From: Ampelocalamus luodianensis
Lineage: Eukaryota > Streptophyta > Magnoliopsida > Poales > Poaceae
Length of the DNA: 64,000 bases
NCBI GenBank assembly: GCA_036346255.1
Contig: CM070633.1
Span: forward strand, 17,608,001-17,672,000
Reading direction: 5' to 3'
Shown here: piece after piece, positions 55,324-64,000 of the stretch
Position numbering within the stretch: the first letter of the stretch is position 1
Layout: the number at the start of each line of letters is the position of its first letter
Made by a program: the position numbers and the translations under genes
Notes under the pieces: model-generated
Told to the model about the DNA's origin: nothing
The model's database searches: none
What the model saw: only the letters and a program-made list of their open reading frames with translations

Positions 55324-57070
55324 TGAAAGCATCTAGGCCCCTAAAAATTATTTTGGTAATTAATGAAAATATGTGTTATGGGACTAACGTGTTTATTGAG
55401 TGTTTAAAAAGGATTAGTCCCAATGAGGAATACAACAACATGGAGATGCATGCTAAAGGTCAACATGAAGATCAATATGGTTCAAAGGCAAGGTACAAGT
55501 AGTCTAGGACCCTTTTCTATTTACTAGTCTTAGAAGAAAAGGATGGAAGACGGGATTTTAGGATAAATACCGTACTATTAAGAGGGATCACGACTAGTAG
55601 CTTGATAGTGTGTTCTTGTGTTTTTTGGGTCAATTTAGGAACATACATGCACTCAGAGCCTATTTTGAAAAGATAACACTGTTTTTCTCACATAAACCGG
55701 TAGTATAAGAGCTTTCATGGCAGAACTACCACATAGCGGTATGACCACGTTTCCTTTAGTGGAACTATCGTGGAACGATCAGACCTTCTGATGGTATGTT
55801 CAGATCGTGTAGCCAAAACGTGTGGTTCGAACGTTTAATAATATCTGGGCGGGCTACGTGGACAGTCCGATTGGGTGAGCTATTCTGGTCATTCTTGTAT
55901 GAGTGGAATTACCGGTGTTCTTATTGTGGAATTACCGCAACACGGTAGCACCGAACAAGTGCGGTATGTTTTTTACAGAACATTGCTTTTTGAGACTTGT
56001 TTGCTCCTCTAGCAGTTCGGTAGTACCATAGTGTTTTTTGCAGAACTACCATAGCCTGGTATAACCGAGTTTTTTTTGTAGCGATACGTTATTTCTAATA
56101 GGTACCATTTTTGGACCTCAATGTAAAGCGGCTGTACCAGATCTTATAATCGGTATGACCGGTAAACAGAACTTCCGCGTGATCTATGGTGGTAGTACCG
56201 TGCCAAATTTTCAACAGCTCCTTTAGAGCAGTTAATGCGTCTGCACTAGCCGTTAGTGTGCGTTGTGGGAAGGTGCGGTAGTATCGGCCGATGAATGGCG
56301 GTACTACCGCTTGTGCTAAAAAGTTCAGGTTTTTGCCCCCAATGGTCGAATTTGTTTGTAGGGGGTATAAATACCCCTCCACCAGCTCTTGGACAAATGG
56401 AGAGACTTCACTTAACATCCTTTGAGCCAAGAGCATTCACTCCACACCTCATATTCATTTATTGCATTCATTGCGATGTAGTTGAGCCAAAATTCAAGTG
56501 CATTCACTCTAGATTGATCCTTAGCACTTGAGTGTCGTCAAGCAAAAATTGTGATTCATTACTCATGGTGTTTGTCAACACCTAGACGGCTTGGCGGTAG
56601 TTTGCACGGTGATCTCTTCAAGAAGATTTTGAAGAGGCTCGGCGCCAAATTGTGATTGGTTTGTGTTCGCTATCTCCGGAGCGGAGGAAGAACAAACACT
56701 AGTGAAATCGAGGGAAGGCTTAATTTCTAGAGCTGGCTTGATTGGTTCAAGCTTCCTCAACGTGGACTAGTGAAGACCGACAAGTCTTCGATACCACGGG
56801 AAAAACTCTTTTGTCTTCATTATGGTTAATTCTTGTTTTTACTATTTCGCATTTACAATTCTAGCCAGTCTCTTGTGCTAGTTTAGCTTAGCTAGAATTG
56901 TATCTAGTATTGACATTATTTCCTTTTGTCTTAATTAGCATAGTAAGTTATATCATCTTATTTGTGCAAAGGAGCCCTGTTAGTAGTATCTTGCTTAAAG
57001 TTTTCAAATAGTCAATTAGTTTTAAAACCTCCTATTCACCCCTCTCTAGTCGGTTATCATTGATCCTACA
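55324..57070 (+). mobile_element. copia (SIRE-type) solo LTR in Tat gag
   Basis: 1747 bp, TGAAAGCATCTAGG...GATCCTACA, homologous to the copia 5' LTR at 20304-34602 but in the opposite orientation and clearly diverged. It contains TATAAATA (56366-56373) and GCGGTACTACCGC (56298-56310) with many variants. Flanks gagtt and gttta do not form a clean 5-bp duplication, so recombination between two different insertions or decay is possible. There is no internal region. Confidence 0.85.
56366..56373 (+). promoter_or_regulatory. TATA box of copia solo LTR
   Basis: TATAAATA followed by ccccTCC, matching the place of TATAAATA in the copia 5' LTR. It is typical of LTR promoters. Confidence 0.6.
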
Positions 57071-57816
57071 GTTTAAGCTGTGGAGGACTGTGCACGACAT
57101 CTTGATTGGTATCTCCGATTGAGTTAATCTCGTGTCTCCAACATCGATCTTTCGATGAGCTCCCGTCGTAACTAAGGGAGAGTCTTCTAGTGTTTCAACA
57201 AGGAGTCTCCACGATGGAGAGCGGTCGAAGATTACCACCTCCGGTAGGCTTTGTGGTGGACTCAACCTAATCCAGCGGATTGTCGACCGTGTGTTGAGCT
57301 TTATCAATCCCACTTGGCCTACAACCAGTGGTAACTTCATTGACACCCTCACCAGATGTCGATTGGCCCCTAGAATACGTAGGAGCAGTTGGTGAATACT
57401 GGTCGCCCATGACTATATCGAGAGTACATTGATCCCCCGATTGCAGTGTTGAGCTTTTGTCGCCATTCTTGCCAGTTGGAAAAACTAGGCTTGTAGATGC
57501 GTCAGACATTCCGAAATGTTCAGAAGAACTAATTCCTCTAGGAGTGCCACGGGTGGTGGTGGTGAATCCTCATCCATCTGGTTGATCTCGCCGGTCTCAG
57601 CGAGCAGCGAGCCAGTAGCGAAAGAGGGTGATGACAACATTGAGTCATGTTCCATCACGCAGATGCATGCATCCATGTCGATGTCGGAGTAGTCCGCCAA
57701 GTCGAATCAGTTCTCCTCATCCCAAGTTACTGCCATGATCGCATGAGTGATAACAGAATGAAGGGAGATTGAGGATTGCTGAGCAAAGAAGTCTTCGAGA
57801 ACTCAAATGCCTTCTT

Positions 57817-57833
57817 CCCCACGGACGGCGCCA
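57817..57833 (-). other. Tat primer-binding site
   Basis: The minus strand reads tggcgccgtccgtgggg two bases inside the 5' LTR end. TGGCGCC-type sites, usually taken as complementary to tRNA-Arg, are known for Tat/Ogre elements. Confidence 0.75.
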
Positions 57834-57835
57834 AC

Positions 57836-58532
57836 TGTCGACGATTGAGTCACTGATCTTACAAAATAAATAGAGAAAATGGCAAAGAGTTCTTAGGAGA
57901 GAATAGGATTGCTCTTTATTGTAATGAACCAGATCTTTACTTGGGGGGTGCCTTGAGTAAGGCGATAGACTAGCTCTAAGTACACATAGTATATTGTTTG
58001 CTACCCTAATGCTTCATATGAAATCCAATTGTCTTGTCCTCAATTGGATTCTGCTCTGGATGTGGATGGTTTTGGCCCTGATCTCCTCTCTTGATCTTTC
58101 TTTAAATAACTAACGAAGTGGTGGCAGTTAATCCTTGAAGAGGCGTCCTTTGGAAGTGTTGCGTCTGGTCGAAGAAAGAGTGGCAGTTGGTAAGAAGCCA
58201 ACTGATCAACAGTTGATATCAGTGGGAGATATAACCATACAGTGGTTATTGTCAGTGACTTAGGGCTATAAACGTCGTGTGGTTTGGAACAGATATGACA
58301 TGTGTTCCATCCATCACACGGAAGGAATATACTTGGAATGGGTCCAAGTACCAGTTAATTTCTTCTACGAGTAGTTACCTGGTCAGGGATAAGGTACAGG
58401 ACCTCGTCCGACTAGGGTACCCATTATGTAACCTCTAGAATCCTTACGACCACAGGGGTCGTTAGCCTTAGGGGTTATGACCACGAAGGTCGTGTGGTCT
58501 TTAATTAAATGTTTAGAGATTAATCCTTGGCA
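57836..58532 (-). repeat. 5' LTR of Tat element
   Basis: 697 bp, on the minus strand TGCCAAGGATTAATC...CGTCGACA, with many substitutions relative to 43156-43848. The TATA position is damaged. Confidence 0.92.
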
Positions 58533-60545
58533 AGCTTCGCCTCATCCCCTTGAATCTCGTCGTGCGCCCCATTTCTGCTAGTTCGCAACGTGGGGAGCTG
58601 TCACAATGAAGTCATTGCCGTCGTTGTCCCTTAAAAATTCCCTCTCCAGTGAGTCTTAAACTTCAGCGTGTTCTTTTTCAGCATCCCCTTGCCTCACTGA
58701 ATCTCTATGTGTTATTCCTTTCAGCTTTCCTTCCTCGTTAGGCCCCGCCAACATAGCAGTCATCATCACCGCTAATGTTCATCGTCGTCCTACCGCTCCA
58801 AACCTCCTTCTCCATTACCTACTGCATCGTTTTGTTCCTGGTGATCCCCTCGTTCTATAACACAGCTTGGCTCGGTTTAGTGTAGTCATTTGCGCCGTCG
58901 TCGCCGCCAGTCGTGCCCAGCACCGCTATAAACCGTTGGTGTATGCACTGTTCCGATGACCCTTGGTCCCCGTGTCACCACCAACAGCTTTTCCTAGCTT
59001 CCCTCGGTGCATTTCACGCATCTTCCTCACCCTAGCGACGCCACCGACGCCGCACATGAGCTCGCCATCGAGCTCGGCCACCTCCCAAGTTTCAGTGCCG
59101 CTGACTAGTGGGCCCTTTTGTCAGGTTGTTAGCCGCGTCGTTAGGATTATATCAGCACTAATGATGTTGGTTAAGTTAGTGAGTCACTTACAAGTGGGAC
59201 TGGTAGGATAATTAATCAATATTTTAATTTAAACCTGTTTTAAAATATGAGTCACTGACATGTGGGCCCCCACACTATAGTGAGCACGTTTGTGAACTTT
59301 GTTCATCGTGGACTTGGCGCCACCCGTCGGTCTGATTACGCAACAAAACTTGGTTTTTCTTTAGAAAGAAAACTAGAAATTAAGTTGGAAAAAATCGAAA
59401 CCCTTGAGCACAGTATTTTCTCTCTTGTTTTTCTGGGATTTTCTCTCGACAAAATTTCGAAAGACCCATTCCGCCTCATACGAATTCCAATTAAAGTGAT
59501 TTTTGTCTCTAAATTTTTATAAAATCGTGCTATTTATTCCAGTGTTGTTTTTATAAATTTTGGTATCCTTATAATTTATTTGGTGTTCATTTGTTTTTTT
59601 GGCTTTTCCCATTTAGATACCGACGTGTCGGAATCGTTCGAAGTTGATCCAAGGTAGGAATCAGTGTTCAATGAACAAGGAAAGCACCCTTCTTTGACCA
59701 TGTTGATCCCATATTTCATTGTTATCTACATTGTTTGCTCAAACTACTATGCATGCTTATTTCGGTTAAATGAATATGTTTATGCTTAGTGTTTAGTTTT
59801 CACCTACTTGTTGCATTGACCCTACCTTGGAAAACTGATGTCCCTACCGTTGTCATGTTAGGAATATTATCCAATGTTGTCAAAAATATTGATGGTAAAG
59901 ATATATGCTTAGCCATGCTTAGGCCAATATAGGTCAATTGGTAGAAATTTGGTATAACTAAATTTTGGAAATTTGGTATAACTAAATTTTGGACACCTTG
60001 GGAAAGTGTTTTACCAAATTATGGACAAAGGTATTACCTAAGGTATTTTTGTTAAAAAATCCACAATGAAAATGGTTTTAGACTTGAGCAAGTATAATGA
60101 GATCGGTGCGGTTAGCACGAGATCAAGGTTCGTGGTAGTCTTACCCGAGTCACTTAAGGACCGAACTTGGTGCCATTGACCCAAGAATTACTGTAGAACT
60201 ACATGTTCCAGAATGGGATGGATTTGGTTGAATAATTTATTGAGTCCTAGCTTTAAACCACAGGTGGTGGATGTTGTAGTCATCTATGGCCATGAAGACA
60301 TGGTAAAGGATATAAATATCTTGGGTATAGCAAGGTTTACCAAGACAACTACGAGCCTTCTTGATGATGGTAAAGGGCGTCCATATCTTGAGGAGTAAGC
60401 TCATAGGGTGGTTTATTGTTAGAGCGATATATTTGTAATGACCTCGTTATAACATCTCAGTCGCACTCTACCTTCATGAGTGAAATTGCACTGACAAAAT
60501 GAGTTGGTTATATCATGTAGGCAAAGTTGTACATGCTCTGCAAAG

Positions 60546-60672
60546 TGAGATCTCAAATCTATTCGAATAGTTGTGTCCGTGGTCGTGGACATTGCTTTGT
60601 AATACCACACTTGGATATATTTTCTTATTTTAAATTAGTTTTGGGAAGGGTATGGATGGTGGGAATCCATAC
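60546..60672. repeat. palindrome/hairpin cluster in family 2 LTR
   Basis: TGAGATCTCA (60546-60555) and CTATTCGAATAG (60559-60570) are perfect palindromes. GTATGGAT (60650-60657) pairs with ATCCATAC (60665-60672). The places correspond to those of the palindromes at 23642-23670 and 23753-23769 in the Tekay-like LTR. Confidence 0.7.
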
Positions 60673-61248
60673 TAGAATGTTTTGGCAAAGGATCACCAAT
60701 ATGAAAATGTTGTGGCAAAGGAAAGTCACTTGAGTCATGTACTTATATTATTATTCATTATTTCTTATCAATGTCAAATGTTCTTATAACTTGCTCTTGA
60801 GAAAATATTATGTCTATTGCAAATGAAAGCTTGCTTTATGCAAAGGAACCTAGTTCAGACAGCCACTACCTTTGTCTCGGCTTGCATGTATTATAAATGT
60901 TGCTTAAAGTCTTGTAGAGTACAATTTTGTACTCACAATTGCTTGTTGAAGACTATCAGAGCAAGTGGAAGAAGACCCCTTGGTTGGTTACTTTTATGCT
61001 ATGGGTTTCGGTGATGATGACAGCGAGTTTTAAGGCTTTAACCCCAGTCGGTTGTCTGTGGGTGAGGTATATCATATGAGCCCATTATGTTTTACTCATG
61101 GTTTATTTCCGCTGAAGGCACTTCATGTGAACTATTTGGTCGGTCGGCCCCTTTGTGTAAAACATGATCGTGTAAACCTATGTATGACTGTTTAATATTA
61201 TGTACTACTCTGTTTTATTTACTTGTGTATGAATGTGATGCAACGATG

Positions 61249-61249
<1 letters not shown>

Positions 61250-61325
<76 letters not shown>

Positions 61326-61330
61326 TGTAT
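61250..61330. repeat. (AT)n followed by (GTAT)n microsatellite
   Basis: About 24 AT units then about 8 GTAT units, inside the family 2 LTR. A shorter tatg tract occupies the same place in the family 3 LTR near 37307, so the microsatellite grew within the LTR. Confidence 0.85.
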
Positions 61331-61404
61331 GCTAGCTAATGATCATGGGACTAGCATGATAAACACATAGGATTTGGAATTAATTTTCCGGGTCCAACAA
61401 AGCG

Positions 61405-61586
61405 CGTCGATCTCCGTTTGCACCTATGGCAAGGAGCGCGTTGATTTAGAGTCAGGGTTGAAAAGTGGACTTTTTCCTATTTCTATTTGATCTAGTTGTC
61501 CTAATTCAATTGTTTTTTTTTTGTGAAATTATCTAGCTGATACTAGACACATCATATATATGTATATATGTATGTATATATATATA
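61405..61586. other. flank of the split LTR, gene-free
   Basis: No gene recognised; ends in a (TA)n/(TATG) tract at about 61553-61586 that borders the MITE. Confidence 0.3.
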
Positions 61587-61953
61587 AAGCTTTTTTCTAC
61601 TCTCGCGAGTAGTTACTCCTTATTATGTATCTCACAATGTAGGGAGTATCTTACGTAACCGAGCGTATGTATGTATAGTATACAAGTATATAAGACCACT
61701 TATGTGGTATTTACACCTTTTTAGGGGTGGTATGTATAACTTTTTAGACATACTCCTTTTTATATGCGAATATGAAGGTATTTACAAAATATGCTAAAAA
61801 CTATAGACTCTATTACAAAATTTTTTTTATAATTTACATTGGAGTATCTTATAATTAGTATATGAGTATACCCAAAGTGATAATAGAGTATGTAAGTTCT
61901 TTTAAGTGGTATTTCAGAGGTGGGAGTAACTACTCCCGGGAGTAGAAAGTATT

Positions 61954-61958
<5 letters not shown>
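61587..61958. mobile_element. Micron-like MITE inside (TA)n
   Basis: Inverted ends: left TTTTTTCTACTCTCGCGAG then TAGTTACTCC; right (reverse complement) ACTTTCTACTCCCGGGAG then TAGTTACTCC. (TA)n lies on both sides. A MITE of about 370 bp sitting in TA microsatellites is the known behaviour of rice Micron elements (family name by inference). The right end holds a perfect 16-bp palindrome CTACTCCCGGGAGTAG. No coding sequence. Confidence 0.65.
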
Positions 61959-61985
<27 letters not shown>

Positions 61986-62000
61986 CATCTAGCTACTATC

Positions 62001-62078
62001 GATAAATCATGAAATAGCCATGCACAAATTTCTCCGAGAGATAAATCATGAAATAGCCATGCACAAATTTCTCCGAGA
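62001..62078. repeat. tandem duplication, 2 x 39 bp
   Basis: Two identical adjacent units, 62001-62039 and 62040-62078, each beginning gataaatcatgaaatagcc and ending ttctccgaga. Identity suggests a recent event. Confidence 0.9.
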
Positions 62079-62459
62079 GTAGGCGAAAGGAGAGATATAT
62101 AGCTCATCAATCCATCGATGCGACGATTTCTCTCGCATAAAATTCAATGTATATCAGGGTTCAAGATAATATCCTAGATTTCATCTATGTCTAGAGCATC
62201 TTTGTGAGGAAATATACTGAGACCATCGCGAGACTTGTGGGCTATATATGTCGAGGAATTGAGTAGACATGTCTTGTGAACTTTCCTAAATAGACTCGAG
62301 CCTTAATCAACCCAATCAAGTGCCACACCAACTAGACTATACAACGGTTAATTAAGAATATATATAGTTGTCTCTAGAGACCATGTGGTTTGGTCCTAAT
62401 CTAGGTGTTGAACAATTAGTACCGTTGTCGATGAGTTTAGGGAGTGAACACTCGATTTT
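62079..62459. other. gene-free stretch
   Basis: AT-rich DNA with no recognisable gene or repeat end. Confidence 0.3.
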
Positions 62460-64000
62460 GCAAATTGTCTATTTGTTGTCAAGCATCAGGCAGTCTGTCC
62501 GGCCCTGGGGGTGGTCAGACCGACGGTGTGAGATTGTGCCAAAATGAACACCAAACACATGTGTGAGTGTTTGGGATGTGTTTGCATTAGGTGCCATTGA
62601 AAATAGAAACCGGACATGAAACTATATATAGTTTAACTAAAAGTCCAAAGAGATGTATTTTCTGGTTTTGGGAAGCAGTCTGACCAGCCACATCCTAGTT
62701 GTCAAACCGGCGGCAGTTAGACCTGTCCCCTATTACCAGGGGAGCGCCATCAGACCTATCAGGGCATTCAGAATGGGCAGAGGTTGGCGGTCTGAGCAGC
62801 CAAAGGGTTGGCGGTCTGACCAGCTATGGTGGTTCAAGCATAGTGAGGTATGCTAAATTTTGAGATTTGACCTAGGGTCATGGAATTTATGCATATGTGT
62901 TGCATGATGCATATTTTGGCTAACGTGGGTCAAGTTACGAAAAATTTGTGCCCAGAATCGATTTCTTAGTCTATTATTATGCAGGGACGCTTGGAGTCAA
63001 CTACGGTCAACGGTGAGCATGATTAGGACTTTGTTTGGTGAAATTAAGGTCCAGAACAATCGAGGATGCTAGGTGAAGTAGTTGGTCTCAAGCAAGGCAC
63101 AATATGGACAAGAATGTTAAGAACGAAAAGTTTGATGCAACGGATTGCATCTCGTGGCTTGAGCCAGTGCAAGTATTGAGGCGGTCCGGTGGGAGCCGAA
63201 TGGGAGAAACTTGCTGGCATGAGGAAAGCCATTGATGAACATACGCGTGGCGAAGCATGGGATCACTTCAAAATATCGGGCTGGGTCAAGGATGGAAGGA
63301 TCGAGAAGGGGTATTTTGGTATTTTCACCAAAATACCAGGTTGGTGTCCTTAGAGAAACAGCGGCATATGACGGCGCAAAGAAAAATCGATTTAGGTCAT
63401 GAGGAGCACAAGATCACGAAGAAATAGATTCGAGAGACCCCGATAGTCATCCGCTTTGATAAGTGTGCATGAGTGTGAGATCCGTTTGTGTGTAGACTTA
63501 ACAGGTTCCCGTTATGGTTTTCTCTCTAGATCTAGCCTTCACTATATAAGGGGTGGTGTAGGATTTGCATATCAACTCAACCAAGATTAGAAACCCTAAA
63601 TTGAGATTTGGGGAAGTCGAGAGAATAGAGGAGGCTAGAGTTTGAGAGATGTATTGAGAGAAAAATTTTAGGATTGGGTAATCATGAGGCAGCTTTTGTC
63701 CTCCGTGGTCCAATGGCTGTAAACCTTCAATTCCTTAATATATATCCCATCAATTCATGCAATGATGAATTCTCTCTAGTTTTTGCTCTCTTTCTTGTGA
63801 TTTTGGGTTCTTGTGCTTCTAGGGGTTTTGTCTGTCTTTTGCTGTGATCTAGCTTGCTAGGACTTGTGGAACTTGATCTAAGGTTATCTTGACCATCTTT
63901 CATTCACGAGCAAGCCTTTGAGTCAAGTTTAGGTTTTCTCCCTGTTTTGAGCCCTCTTGCACTCAATCAAGAAATTCATGGAATAAGTTTCTAACCTTCT
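62460..64000 (+). repeat. probable LTR-retrotransposon fragment running off the window
   Basis: Repeated ggtctgacc/ggtcagacc words (62506-62525, 62788-62822) and a TATA-like ctatataagggg at 63542-63553, followed by aaccctaaattgag leader-like sequence, suggest a grass LTR on the plus strand. No end sequence, primer site or protein domain is visible in the window, so the call is tentative. Confidence 0.35.

Larger units (their letters stand above)
53521..57736 (-). pseudogene. Tat gag, split by a copia solo LTR
   Basis: ATG at 57736 opens MAVTWDEEN, a stop, then FDLADYSDIDMDACICVMEH and SFATGSLLAETGEINQMDED. After the copia LTR (55324-57070) gag continues as PANMEKFNGTQNPLEFFQIY and TTIRAAGGDDNMM (near 54560-54470). 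A one-base shift follows, then SWLLNLAIRSIYTWEQLYDL, the Retrotrans_gag core. MTIELFVMADRYATASEAIE and a Lys-rich tail follow, ending TFKPSKWSETFISFSKEDCP. Gag forms the particle shell. Multiple stops make it nonfunctional. Confidence 0.82.
43156..58532 (-). mobile_element. Tat-type Ty3/gypsy retrotransposon with antisense ORF
   Basis: 15,377 bp with LTRs 43156-43848 and 57836-58532 and a perfect duplication AGCTT (43151-43155 and 58533-58537). On the minus strand the order is gag, protease, RT, RNase H, a second archaeal-type RNase H-like domain, integrase. A multi-exon ORF runs on the opposite strand between integrase and the 3' LTR. The dual RNase H, the TGGCGCC-type primer site and the antisense ORF are established marks of the Tat lineage (RIRE2-like elements in rice; inference). 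It contains a copia solo LTR and a double LTR-like insertion. Stops throughout make it defective. Confidence 0.9.
42150..61399 (+). mobile_element. gypsy LTR (family 2), probably solo, split by the Tat element
   Basis: Parts 42150-43155 and 58538-61399 make one LTR of about 3.87 kb: TGTAAGATCCC...GTCCAACA. Wording shared with the Tekay-like LTR includes gagtcacttaaggaccgaac (60150) and CTATTCGAATAG (60559-60570). No primer site follows at 61400 and no internal region is seen. Flanks cagcg / aagcg match at 4 of 5 positions, which supports a solo LTR with a decayed duplication. Palindromes TGAGATCTCA (60546-60555), CTATTCGAATAG and the hairpin GTATGGAT/ATCCATAC (60650-60672) lie in the same region as those of the other LTRs. 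Confidence 0.75.

Noticed and set aside
55314..55502. 62-codon plus-strand frame at the start of the copia solo LTR
   Set aside because: Spans the junction of Tat gag and the LTR; no motif, and start codon outside the LTR.
1..64000. tRNA, rRNA and intact cellular genes
   Set aside because: Looked for cloverleaf-type and conserved rRNA words and for intact non-transposon reading frames by eye; none seen. Primer-binding sites only mimic tRNA ends.

Overview
The window is intergenic heterochromatin-type DNA of a grass, most likely rice (Oryza) or a close relative. The evidence is two Stowaway MITEs (CTCCCTCYGT-type ends, TA target duplications), a Micron-like MITE sitting inside (TA)n, small Helitrons, a PIF/Harbinger-like element, a SIRE/Maximus-type copia element with a third ORF, a Tekay/Del-type chromovirus with LTRs near 4 kb, and a Tat-type gypsy element with an antisense ORF. 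No intact cellular gene, tRNA or rRNA gene was recognised. Nearly all coding capacity is decayed retrotransposon polyprotein.

Layout. (1) 1-8341: a minus-strand Ty3/gypsy element A. Its integrase is split by a solo LTR (1463-3648, TSD CTTAT), its RNase H is split by a 288-bp Helitron (4344-4631), and the 5' part of gag is inverted. (2) 8342-13720: small DNA elements: Stowaway 9032-9280, Harbinger-like 9573-10495, hAT-like 11623-12335 with a nested Stowaway 11802-12057, and Helitron 12422-12727. (3) 13720-34602: a minus-strand SIRE-type copia element without its 3' LTR. Its 5' LTR is split by a complete Tekay-like gypsy element at 20644-33488 (12,845 bp, TSD ACCAG). The copia element itself lies against the remaining part of an older gypsy LTR (34603-37400). 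(4) 37401-42149: gene fragments (a leucine-rich-repeat receptor pseudogene on the minus strand, a doubtful ORF) and two abutting minus-strand Helitrons, one carrying an LTR-like insertion. (5) 42150-61399: a gypsy LTR, probably solo, split by a 15.4-kb Tat-type gypsy element on the minus strand (43156-58532, TSD AGCTT). The Tat element is itself invaded by a copia solo LTR (55324-57070) and by a 1.6-kb double LTR-like repeat (49282-50919). (6) 61400-64000: Micron-like MITE, a 2 x 39-bp tandem duplication, and the start of a further LTR-like repeat.

Insertion order follows from the nesting. The old gypsy LTRs were hit by the copia and Tat elements. Those were hit in turn by the Tekay-like element, the copia solo LTR and the unnamed LTR-like family. 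The Tekay-like element, with nearly identical LTRs, appears youngest.

The most interesting signal is structural. Several diverged gypsy LTRs here carry, at the same relative place, a run of short perfect palindromes and hairpins. Their sequences differ between families while the pairing is kept, so they show compensatory changes. A second signal is that differences between the two young LTRs cluster at CAG/CTG trinucleotides, which may reflect consensus errors at CHG-methylated sites rather than real mutation. All classifications come from reading motifs; no database search was possible.
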